Source of the DNA: Cryptomeria japonica
Lineage: Eukaryota; Streptophyta; Pinopsida; Cupressales; Cupressaceae
DNA length: 64,000 nt
Reading direction: 5' to 3'
Assembly: GCF_030272615.1 (NCBI RefSeq)
Contig: NC_081410.1
Span: 121,272,640 to 121,336,639, forward strand
Shown in pieces: positions 11,821 through 21,629 of the stretch (positions are counted from its first letter, which is position 1; each line of letters opens with the position of its first letter). A model generated the notes under the pieces. That model worked only from the letters and a program-made list of their open reading frames with translations. It was not told the origin of the DNA and made no database searches. A program made the position numbers and the translations under genes.

Positions 11821-13383
11821 TGTCATGCCCCTGCTAAAAATCAGATCGCAGCCTGTATTAAACCCTGGTCACAGCCCCTTAAAATTATAACTTAGGTGAT
11901 TAAAAAAATATAGATGGCACTAAATATGATGCTAACAATCCATAGAGGAAGCTGATTAAAATTAAATCAAGGAAATTTTCAAGGGCAGCGATTTCCTAAA
12001 ATGAAATCAAGATGGTAATTAAGATGAAGGGTTGTACTCTTTCAAAGGGTAGTAATTATAGAAGTTTGTGACTCGCTCAATAATAAGATATAAATGGGAG
12101 ATCATTTCTTGGGAAGAGATCATCATTCAAGCATTTACTCACCAATCCATCAAGAAAAAAACAATCAGCAAAGATCACCAATCCATCAAGAAAAAAACAA
12201 TCAGCAAAGATCAATCAAGCAATCAGCAATAAATCAATCAAGCATTCAAGCAATCACTCTTAAATTTGAGGAAGTGACTTGCAAATAGGTAGGACGAGAA
12301 CCCTTCCAAGTTCACGAGAGATTAAGGAAGAAAATCCTTAATTCTCTTCCCAAGTTTGGATGAAAACCCAAACCTTGATCAAGGAGGACCAAAACCCTCC
12401 AAGGTGAACAAAAGAGTTTTATGGATGAGAACCCTTAAATACTCTTGGCACAATTGATTGAGGGCCGACCAAATAAGATCAAGCCATGAAATAATTAAAT
12501 AGCTAATTATTTTAAATGGGCCAACTAAGTGGAAGGGTGCATCCCTCCAAATGAAGAGGCATAACCCCCAGCCGTAACAGGTATATAAAGGGGAATTGGT
12601 TGAGAGAAGGAGGGCAGAAAGGGAATGGAATATATCAAAGGAGCAGGCAATCAAAGGAGATCCACAGTCTTCCTAATAGAAATCAGATCCAGATCCAAAC
12701 CATATTAATCCAGAGTTAATGATACTCTAATTTTTGTGGTATGCATAAATAATTGTTTAATATATATAAATATATAAATCTGATGTATGCAGTAATTGAT
12801 GCATAAAATCCCTATATGCTAATATAATGCATTTAACCATATTAGATATGAGCAATAATATATATGATTTCCAATTTGCACAATCGATCATGGTAGGGTA
12901 TGTAAGAAAATGCAAGGAGGGGGAATGGCTATGGATCCCTCACTAGGCACACTACCTCATATGATATGGCATGCCAAGAGGGACAAGGTATCTGCTCTTG
13001 AGCCCAGGGTAGAGGGTCTTTTTGGGGCACCCTATTGTAGTTTCCCTTACAACCCCTATACTGATTGATTGTTGGGATGAATTAAAGGGACCTCCCATCA
13101 TAAAAGGGTGAGAAGGATGGCATGATGACGGGGAATGGCTATGAATGTGTCACTGGGTACACCACTTCATATGAGATGGCAGAAGGCCACATGAGGCTAA
13201 GAGGGATAGGAAATCTGCTCTTAGGCCTAGGCTTAGGGGATTTTTAGGGCACCTTATCATGCCCCTTATCTCATGTCCCATTATCCTCATAATAGTTTAG
13301 ATTTGCTATATGTTTCTTTTAACCCTAGAAGTGGATTTATCTCATGAATTATATCTTCAATGTTTATCTAACTTGATTGCAGG
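11821..13383 (+). repeat. 5' LTR (and possibly leader) of the Gypsy chromovirus
   Basis: Starts TGTCATGCCCC. The block 11930-12400 (fragments such as AATTTTCAAGGGC, TTTCTTGGGAAGAGATCATC) is matched by 49600-50000 at the other end of the element. A TATATAAAGG box lies near 12581, a plausible LTR promoter. The right limit is unclear because Copia element A is inserted at 13384; the interrupted sequence resumes at about 19001. Confidence 0.7.
12917..13280 (+). repeat. Diverged tandem duplication inside the Gypsy LTR
   Basis: Two units about 207 bp apart (from about 12921 and from about 13128) share GGGGAATGGCTATG, then ATATGA-ATGGCA, CTGCTCTT and GGGCACC in the same order. They are clearly related but have many substitutions. 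Confidence 0.65.
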
Positions 13384-14014
13384 TGTTAAATTTGTGCCCT
13401 AGTTCAGTAATCAGATTTGTAACATTTAATTATTTGTTGTCATTTAGTAAACCATAATCAAGTAAATTCAAGAATGAACCAAGAAAGCAAGAGACAAACA
13501 CAAATACCCTGGGAAAACCTCCAAGGAGGAAAAACCCAGCATTAAAGACCCACAGGTCAGATTATGTATTCAATCTTAATTGCACAAATACAATACTTAG
13601 CTTGCTTCTCCAGATCTGATCCCTTTTGTATATCAGATCTGCCTTTCTAAATACTTTAAGTCTGCACCAAAATGCTTTATATCCTCTTGGACAAGTTCGC
13701 ACAATCCTCTTTAGTAATTTCGCACCTTTAGTTGCAGAGCTAGTTCGCTGATTGCATGAGAGATAAAAGTGATGAATTGTGTTTGCAATTTACCTTTATT
13801 TATATGAGTCTTTAACCCACATATCCTAGGTCGACCTTAATCCTTTCGGCGCCAATTTACTTTACTGAGGCGTGGTGCTTTTAGAGTGGCGTGGAGGATG
13901 GGGCCGGACTTGTCTTGGGGGCACGCTACCCCTTTAAGATAGGACTCAGTCCTATATGGGTTTAGATGTTGCCTTAAGGCAATCCGAACCCATCTTACCT
14001 AGTTATAAACAACA
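13384..14014 (-). repeat. 3' LTR of Copia A
   Basis: 631 bp. Contains the conserved palindromic block CTGGG-n-CCTCC/GGAGG-n-CCCAG at 13509-13539 shared with other LTRs in the window. Equal in length to its partner at 18370-19000. Confidence 0.92.
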
Positions 14015-14063
14015 CTCCCTCTTAACTAGGGAAGAAGAGAATACATAATCTGAATCTTTAGAG

Positions 14064-14268
14064 TTCCATCTAGCACACAAGCATAGAATGGATCTAGCAC
14101 ACAAGCATAGAATTACATCTTCCACCTAGCACACAAGCATAGAATTACATCTAGCACACAAGCATAGAAAGTGTAATACACAAGTGGGTCTTTACATAAT
14201 TACAATTTTCCATCTAGCACACAAGCATAGATTGGATACTTTTCATTCTTGCACACAAGCAAAGAATG
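14064..14268 (-). repeat. Constant-loop hairpin array between RNase H and 3' LTR (Copia A)
   Basis: The phrase GCACACAAGCA occurs about five times. Around several copies the flanks are complementary: TCCAT/ATGGA (14065-14069 with 14088-14092), TCCA+TCTA/TAGA+TGGA (14209-14216 with 14228-14236, one bulge) and CATTCTT/AAGAATG (14244-14250 with 14262-14268). Two central units have lost pairing. Confidence 0.75.
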
Positions 14269-14289
14269 ATCAAAGTGCAACATATAGAG

Positions 14290-17200
14290 TCACTGTGATT
14301 GGAGCTCCCTCTCAATCAGGGTTTGATTTTCCACAATACCAAGTCTGTCTCTGAATTCTTCGAACTTCACTCTGGATAAGGGTTTGGTAAGGATATCCAC
14401 AACTTGTTTATCTATGCTAATATACTTTAGTTGAATGGCGCCTCTTTGCACCATATCCCGAATGAAGTGATAGTGCGTTTCCACATGTTTGGACTGGTCA
14501 TGGAACACATGATTTACTGACATCTTTATACAGCTTTGATTATCACAATGAATGGTGGTAGGACCACTAGCTTGACCAAATAATCCAACAAGGAGTTTGC
14601 GAAGCCACACTGCTTCTCTGGATGCAACAGATGCTGCAATGTACTCAGCTTCTGCAGTGCTTAATGCTACCGAAGATTGCTTTCTACATGCCCAAGAGAT
14701 CACTGCAGAGCCCAAATTGAAGCAGATACTTGAAGTACTTTTCCTGTCCTTGACACTTCCTGCCCAATCTGAATCTAAATAGCCTTCCAAGAAGATTGAG
14801 GTATTAAGTGAATACTTCAGCCCATAACCAATAGTGCCACACAGGTATCTTAGAATGTGCTTCGCAGCCACCAGGTGAACAAGTTTAGGCAAGCTCATGA
14901 ACTGATTGAGGGCATTCATAGCATAACAAATGTCTGGCCTAGTATTGACTAGATACAGATGGATCTGCAAAATCAGAGTTAGCTGCAGAAACACTTAACT
15001 TCTTTATGTTAGATTCCATAGGAGTATGCATGGGTTTACAATCCATCATTCTAAATCTTTTCAGAATATCAATAGTATATTTTCCTTGACTTAGAAAAAA
15101 TTCATTGGATTTTTGCCATACTTCTAACCCTAGGAAGTAATGCATTAGTCCTAAATCCTTCATTTCAAATTCTGAGGCTAATTCTTTCTTACATCTTATG
15201 ATTAATTTATTTTCACCAATGAGAAATAAATCATCCACATACAAAACCAAAATAAGCATATCATCATTATAAATCTTTAAGTAAATGTTAACATCAACAT
15301 CATTCTTACAAAATCCTAAGCTTAGTAAGTACTTATCAATTCTTTCATACCAAGCATGAGGAGCCTGTTTGAGCCCATATAAGGCTTTCTTCAACCTGCA
15401 AACATGAGAATCTCTTTTATGGATTACATAACCTTCTGGTTGCTCAATATAGACTTCCTCCTCAATGACACCATTGAGGAAGGCTGTCTTAACGTCCATT
15501 TGATGCAACTCCCAACCTTTGGCTGCATAAATAGCTATTATAGATCTAATAGAAGTATATCTAGCAATAGGAGCAAAAGTTTCTTCATAATCTATTCCTT
15601 CCTTTTGAGAAAAACCACGAGCTACAAACCTAGCTTTGTATTTTTCAATACTACCATCAGCATTATGCTTAATTTTAAACAACCATTTAGAAGAAACAAC
15701 AGACTTATCTTTGGGTCTGGGTACAATGTCCCAAACATCATTCTTGATGATAGACCCATACTCTTCATCCATGGCTGATTTCCAAGCATGATGGGACAGA
15801 GCTTCTTCGACGTTGTGAGGTTCAGACTCAATGATATTAGACATCACAGAAATGTAGTTGGCGTGATTTTGGAATCTCTGGCTATCTCTAAAGGTTCCTC
15901 TGGGAGCAGCAAATCCTTCAGCATCTTGAATCGTGTTTCTAACCCAAAGTGGTCTCTTCTTGTAGACCACAATATCCTGAGGTATATCGGTAGAGTCCAT
16001 GGGTTCTGCTGGGTCATTCTGAACTTCCTGATCCGGAAGGTCAGTGGACTCCTTCTGTATCTTAGGGTTAGCATCAACTATTGAATCTTGATTTTCAATC
16101 ACCATATCATTATTGTCAGATAATGAACCTTTAGATCTTTTGAAAGCAATATCTTCTTCAAAGGTTACATATCTACTTACCTCAACATACTTTTGATGTG
16201 AAATGTAGATCCTGAAGGCTTTGGAAGATTCATTGTATCCCACTAAGATGCCTTTCTTTCCAGAGGGATCCAACTTGGTTCGTTTTTCTTTAGGCACATG
16301 CACATACACCGGGCTCCCGAATATCCTTAGGTGGCTGATGTCAGGTTTGATTCCTGTAAAGGCTTCTTCAGGAGTTACATGCTTTAGAGCATGATGAGGA
16401 CATCTATTCTGAATGTAAATTGCTGTTTTGGATGCTTCCGCCCATAGAAAAGGTTGCAGGTCTTGATCATGAATCATGGCTCTTGCAACTTCAACAATGG
16501 TCCTATTCTTTCTTTCAGCAACTCCATTTTGCTGAGGATTGTAGGGAACGCAAAACTCCCTCTTAATTCTTGCCTTAACACAAAAATCATAGAAACTACC
16601 TGAGGTGTACTCACCTCCATTGTCAAACCTTAAACATTTCATTCGATTTCCTGTAGTGTTTTCAACTAAGGCTTTGAATTCTTTAAATTTGTTTAGGACT
16701 TCTTCAGACTCTTTAGATTTAAGAAAGTAAATCCATGTTTTCCTAGAGAAATCATCTATGAAGATAACATAATAAAGGAAGCCGCTAGGAGATGCTACAG
16801 ACATAGGACCACATAAATTTGAATGAATAAGTTCTAACTTTTTTTAAGCCCTACTATCGCTTTTATGAAAAGGGTTCTTTACATTCTTACCCATTGCACA
16901 ACCTTTACAAGCATCATCATGAGATAAACTAAGTTTAGGCATACCTTTAACCATTTTACCGAGAGTGGAAAGAGCTTGAAAGTGTAGATGTCCAAGTCTT
17001 CTATGCCATAACTCACATGATTCAGGGGCCTCATGGATGAGAGCTTGAATTGGATTAGCTGCAAGCTTATATAAACTATCACATCTATTTCCAATAATAC
17101 GAGCAGTTTTGAAATTAGATTTCTTAGACCAAGCAAATACTTTCCTTTCAGAAAATGCTATTTGCAAACCCTTATCTTCTAAGGTAGAAATGGAAATAAG

Positions 17201-18286
17201 ATTTCTTTTAATACCAAGTACAAAAAGGATATCACAGAGTTGTAAGGAAATACCAGAATCTAGTTTTAAAGAGGTAGTACCAGAACCTTTTACCGAGTAT
17301 CGAGCATTATCACCGATTACCACAGGAAGGTTGGTGTCCTTTTCAATCAGATCTGAAAGATGCTCACGAAAACCTGAGATGTGTCTAGAGGCACCACTGT
17401 CAATTATCCAAGTATTACTGTCCGTAGAAACATTGCTGGATAGAGCAAAGATAAGAAGATAATCCTCACTTTGTTCGACAACTTCATTTAAATTGACTTC
17501 CCTTTCCTTGGGATCATTCTGACAATCTCTGGCATAGTGACCATACTTATCACATCTGAAGCAACGAATGTGAGAGGAATCTCTTGACTTCTTCCTTGGA
17601 TCATAGGAGGAGGATCTAAAATCTTTGCTTCTCTTTTCTTTCTTCCAATGTCCACCTTTCCTAGATTTAGCTAAGAGAACATGATTATCATCTTTGTGAG
17701 AGTTCTTGAGTTTTCCTCTTACCTCAATTCGAGATTCCTCTTCAATGCAATCAGATTGAAGACGCTCAAAGTTGGGATGATCGACTCTTCCACCAATGCT
17801 ACGAATGAATGGTTCCCATTCATCAGGCAAACCATTTAATGCAATCATAACAAGATCTTTATCCAAAATTTGGCAATCAAGAGTACTTAGCTTGTCCTTT
17901 AGTTCATTGATCTTCATGAAGTAGGCTATGATTGAGTCTTCTTCTTTCATTTTCATGTGAAGAAGCTGCTGCCTTAGAGCAAGAGCCCTGCTGAGGTTGT
18001 TGACTTCATACATCCCTTCCAAGTGTTTGATCATTTCCCTGTCAGACACAAATTTTGATATGACAGTGACAAGATGATTCTTGACGGATTCAATTATGAT
18101 CTTCCTAGCCTTGAGGGTGTCTTTCTTGAACTGCTTCAGCTCTTCAGCATCTTCTGGAGGGGACAACCTTTCTTTTTCTACGAATTTCAGCAGATCATTC
18201 TCTTCAAGGATCAATAGAATACGAGCTTTCCAAGCAGCAAAATCAAGGGCTCCATCAAGTCTATCTTCAGCCCTCAAACCTGACAT
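14290..18286 (-). pseudogene. Copia A gag-pol polyprotein, disabled
   Basis: The likely start is the Met of MSGLRAEDRLDG at 18286. In order: gag of the UBN2/DUF4219 type, one CCHC knuckle (CFRCDKYGHYARDC), protease DSGASRH, the integrase zinc region (HRRLGH then CKGC), integrase core (FIDDFSR, FDNGGEY, PYNPQQNGVAERKNR), reverse transcriptase (MDVKTAFLNG, LYVDDLFLIG) and RNase H (LDSDWAGS, STAEAEY, THYHFIRD). A TAA replaces a Lys codon at about 16844, between integrase zinc region and core, with frame kept. A 29-bp deletion near 14955, seen against Copia B, shifts frame between RT and RNase H. All catalytic motifs are otherwise visible. Confidence 0.93.
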
Positions 18287-18357
18287 TTTAATCTGAAAAC
18301 AAACAACAACTATATGCAACAAATGATTTACTAAAATCTGAAGTTAGTGACACCTTA

Positions 18358-18369
18358 GCTCTGATACCA
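18358..18369 (-). other. Primer binding site of Copia A
   Basis: Minus strand reads TGGTATCAGAGC, the standard plant Copia primer site complementary to the 3' end of initiator tRNA-Met. It abuts the 5' LTR with no gap. Confidence 0.92.
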
Positions 18370-19000
18370 TGTTAAATTTGTGCACTAGTTCAGTAATCAG
18401 ATTTGTAACATTTAATTATTTGTTGTCATTTAGTAAACCATAATCAAGTAAATTCAAGAATGAACCAAGAAAGCAAGAGACAAACACAAATACCCTGGGA
18501 AAACCTCCAAGGAGGAAAAACCCAGCATTAAAGACCCACAGGTCAGATTATGTATTCAATTTTAATTGCACAACTACAATACTTAGCTTGCTTCTCTAGA
18601 TCTGATCCCTTTTGTATATCAGATCTGCCTTTCTAAATACTTCAAGTCTGCACCAAAATGCCTTATATCCTCTTGGACAAGTTCGCACAATCCTCTTTAG
18701 TAATTTTGCACCTTTAGTTGCAGAGCTAGTTCGTTGATTGCATGAGAGATAAAAGTGATTAATTGTGTTTGTAATTTACCTTTATTTATATGAGTCTTTA
18801 ACCCATATATCCTAGGTTGGCCTTAATCCTTTTGGCGCCAATTTACTTTATTGAGGTGTGGTGCTTTTAGAGTGGCATGGAGGATGGGGCCGGACTTGTC
18901 TTGGGGGCACGCTACCCCTTTAAGATAGGACCTAGTCCTATATGGGTTCGGATGTTGCCTTAAGGCAATCCGAACCCATCTTACCTAGTTATAAACAACA
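18370..19000 (-). repeat. 5' LTR of Copia A
   Basis: 631 bp, followed (minus direction) directly by the tRNA primer site. Shares the palindromic block at 18495-18525. Confidence 0.92.
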
Positions 19001-19410
19001 GTAGGTATCCAAATGAACTAATTCTATCTTATTCTTGGGTGAGAATTATATCTCTAACTCTATTATATTCTTGTTTCATTTGGATTTGTGAATTTAGGGC
19101 AAAATATAAGGTGATTTAGTAAAGGGACATTATAGGAGTGCTCAACTTTGTTAAATGGCCAAGAAAATCCATATGTACTCTCAGTCCTGTTCCAATTGGC
19201 CATTCCAACTTCTAGCAGCTTTAAAAACTTGGGTTTGGAAATCTCCATAGTCTTGGTTATCTGCATTGCAACAATGTAAAATATGAGTTTCTTATAGGGC
19301 TCATGTAGTGACCTTCTCTTATTTTGAAACTTTTCCTCATTCCTTGCAATCCGAATTGACCACAAGATTTCAGTAGACAATGTTGGTTGAAAATTTTGTA
19401 CACGTGGGGA
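19001..19410 (-). mobile_element. LINE fragment, 3' part (RNase-H-like tail)
   Basis: The minus-strand reading LSTEILWSIRIARNEEKFQNK from about 19385 is the tract that follows the zf-RVT domain in plant LINE polyproteins (LWSIW-ARNE-KFQ). It is the continuation of the fragment at 28206-29294, from which element K copy 1 separates it. The first bases (19001-19060) may belong to the Gypsy leader. Confidence 0.7.
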
Positions 19411-20425
19411 TGTGCAAAATTGTGGTTTCAGCCACAGTGTGAGTATGATACTCTCCTAATTTAGGGAAGGCTCCCCCATCTACAAACTAAACTAATCTAA
19501 TATGGGTGAGACAACAGTCTTTCTTCTTCTTTCAAGAAAAAACTATACTCTTTTCTCTTCACAAAAAAGTAATAGCAATTGGAAATAAATAACAACAAAT
19601 ATAGAAATGAGACTTTGAAGCAAAGTTTCCATGAAGGCACAAAGACCTCCGTCACTTCCCCGGGACAGGAAAACAGAAATGAAAACACAAAGTCTTTAGC
19701 ACTTCTACTATCCTATCAACCTTTTCAAAATAATATGAATGTACAACACACAACAACTCAAAGTCTGTCTATATGATGCACTTCACCTTACATGCACAAG
19801 TCTTAAAAATAAAAGCAGCACAAAGTCTACAAGTTATTTCTTTACTTGAGCTTTCCACATTAGCTTCAAACGTGATAAATAGCTCAAAGTCTGCAAGACC
19901 AAGTCTAAAACCAAACCTATATCTCCAAATGCAATTAGGAGCTCAAAGTCTACAAGATTGAATTTAAATCTCTTTTGAATAATAGAACAAAATTCACAAT
20001 CAACTCCAGAAAATGTCGTCACATAACAACTTGAATTGGCGCAAAGTCTCAACACAACTTGCCTCTTTTATTGAAAGCAATTTGATTTACATCTAAGCTC
20101 AAAGTCTTAGAGTGCACATACAATCTGGCAGAATTTTGTTGCATTGCCAAAAGATCAAAACTACAATAGATCCCATCAAGTATTTATAGGAGAGGAGCTT
20201 TGAGAAAAAGGTGGGAGGATCCTAACTAACTTGAGAAATTCTCTCAATCACCATGACTTATTCCAACTATAGTCCTAATCTAACTCAACTTATAGTTGCC
20301 CTACATGTAATTACATTTTCACAAAAGTACAAGTGAAAGTGACATTGCAATTAGAAATTTGACATTACATGTAATTTGTCAAAACAAAATTACAAATGCA
20401 TAATTAATCTAAGTGTCCAAAGACA
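19411..20425 (-). repeat. 3' terminal region of K copy 1
   Basis: About 1.0 kb homologous to 42138-43130. The opening block (TTGTGGTTTCAGCCACAGTG, CTCCTAATTTAGGGAAGGCT) is nearly identical in the two. Through both runs a dispersed motif CAAAGTCT, usually as CACAAAGTCT or GCTCAAAGTCT, about eight times here. Confidence 0.75.
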
Positions 20426-20656
20426 CAACTCCAACTGCATCATCTTTTGTCTATGATGATCTTCATGCTGCAGCAGGATGCTAGAACTTGAAATATTCTG
20501 GATCGGTGAAAACATCTTGAACTCAAACGAGAATTTGCATCCTTAATGATCTTTGTGTCCTTGGGCAAGGAACTTCTACCTTATCTTCTTGCTTGGGGTA
20601 GTACTGGCTTTTCAGGAGGGAAGTTCTTTGTAAGGCTGAAGTAAGAAACCTATCTC
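20426..20656. other. Unplaced segment between K end and Copia B LTR
   Basis: 231 bp matching neither the Copia B LTR nor K copy 2 internal sequence. It may be K interior or a third element. The pentamer TCTTG at 20516-20520 equals the five bases after the right LTR of Copia B (26531-26535), but the expected LTR start is not next to it. Confidence 0.4.
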
Positions 20657-21155
20657 TGTCTCTAAGGGAGTTCGCTGCCTTCAATGTAAGGTCTGCTGCT
20701 GTTTGATCAAGTTCGCACCCTCCTATTTTGGGTCTGCTACAACATGTGAGGTTTGCTGTTTGCTGTTTGAAGTCTAATGCAACCCTTATGAAGTTCGCTG
20801 CCACTATATGGAAGATTTTGATATTGCTGAATGCATAAGTATAAGATTCACTCTTCACCGAAGATTATTTTGTCAACATGAAACTTGATTGTGCTAATGA
20901 GAGGAAAATGTTGTATTTATAGGAGACATATAGTTTCCTAATCATGTCGGCCTCCTTTATACTTTAACCATATTATTTATTGCTTTCCTTTTAATTTACC
21001 TTGATAGGGTTGGCCCTATCAAGGAGGCGTGTTTATCTGAGTGTGGCGTGCAAACCTTAGTGCCGTGTGGTGATGGGCCTAACCCTATATGAAGGGGGCG
21101 GATTCCAATGTTGCCTAAGGCAATAGGAATCCGCTGGCCCTAATTACAACCAACA
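20657..21155 (-). repeat. 3' LTR of Copia B, truncated
   Basis: Matches 26032-26530 nearly base for base from CTCTAAGGGAGTTCGCTGCC to the CCAACA terminus, preceded on the minus strand by the purine tract. To the left similarity stops abruptly. Confidence 0.85.
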
Positions 21156-21222
21156 CTCCCTCTTAATTAGGGAATAGAATCATAATCATAATCTTCCAGC
21201 TTGCACACAAGCATAGACTAGA

Positions 21223-21611
21223 TCCACCTTGCATTGCTCACAGAGGGTGGAGAGGATCCTTTGCTTACCAGCTTACATTGCCCGCAGAGGATGGTCATAG
21301 GTTACAATACCATCTTACATTGCCCGCAGAGGATGGTTAAAGTTTATACTTCTCTCTGAGAAGTTTACAATACCACCTTACATTGCCCGTAGAGGGTGGT
21401 TAACATTTACAATACCATCTTACATTGCCTGCAGAGGATGGTTAATAATCACACTTCTCCCTGAGAAGTTTACAATACCACCTTACATTGCTCGCAGAGG
21501 GTGGTTAACATTTACAACACCATCTTACATTGCCCGCAGAGGATGGTTTAAGAATTATGCTTCTCCTTGAGAAGTTTACGTTACCACCTTACATTGCCCG
21601 CAGAGGGTGGA
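21223..21611 (-). repeat. Covarying hairpin array between RNase H and 3' LTR (Copia B)
   Basis: Eight units share a near-constant centre (TTACATTGCCCGCAGAG). Units 1, 4, 6 and 8 have arms CCACC/GGTGG; units 3, 5 and 7 have CCATC/GATGG; unit 2 has CCAGC/GATGG, one mismatch. Positions of arm pairs: 21223/21246, 21267/21290, 21309/21332, 21372/21395, 21414/21437, 21477/21500, 21519/21542, 21583/21606. Three copies of a second hairpin CTTCTC/GAGAAG lie between them (near 21349, 21454, 21560). Confidence 0.9.
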
Positions 21612-21629
21612 TTTATACAATACAAAGTA

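Larger units (their letters stand above)
13384..19000 (-). mobile_element. Copia LTR retrotransposon A, full length
   Basis: Two 631-bp LTRs of equal length (13384-14014 and 18370-19000) bracket a minus-strand gag-pol. LTRs run TGTT...AACA in either orientation. Flanks are GCAGG on the left and GTAGG on the right, a 5-bp target duplication with one C/T change. The primer site complementary to initiator tRNA-Met is next to the right LTR, and a purine tract precedes the left one. By eye the LTRs differ at about 21 sites, nearly all transitions. The polyprotein carries one nonsense codon and a 29-bp deletion, so it is not autonomous now. Confidence 0.93.

Noticed and set aside
15404..15778. Open frame on the + strand opposite Copia A
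   Set aside because: Antisense shadow of the RT domain; similar shadows occur opposite Copia B and C.
20523..20858. 111-codon open frame on the minus strand
   Set aside because: It lies across the Copia B LTR, and its main part repeats at 26232-25987 in the other LTR; it is an LTR shadow and not a gene.
21223..21611. CRISPR-like array
   Set aside because: Spaced repeats in a retrotransposon of a plant; the repeats are hairpin units and the intervals are not unique spacers.
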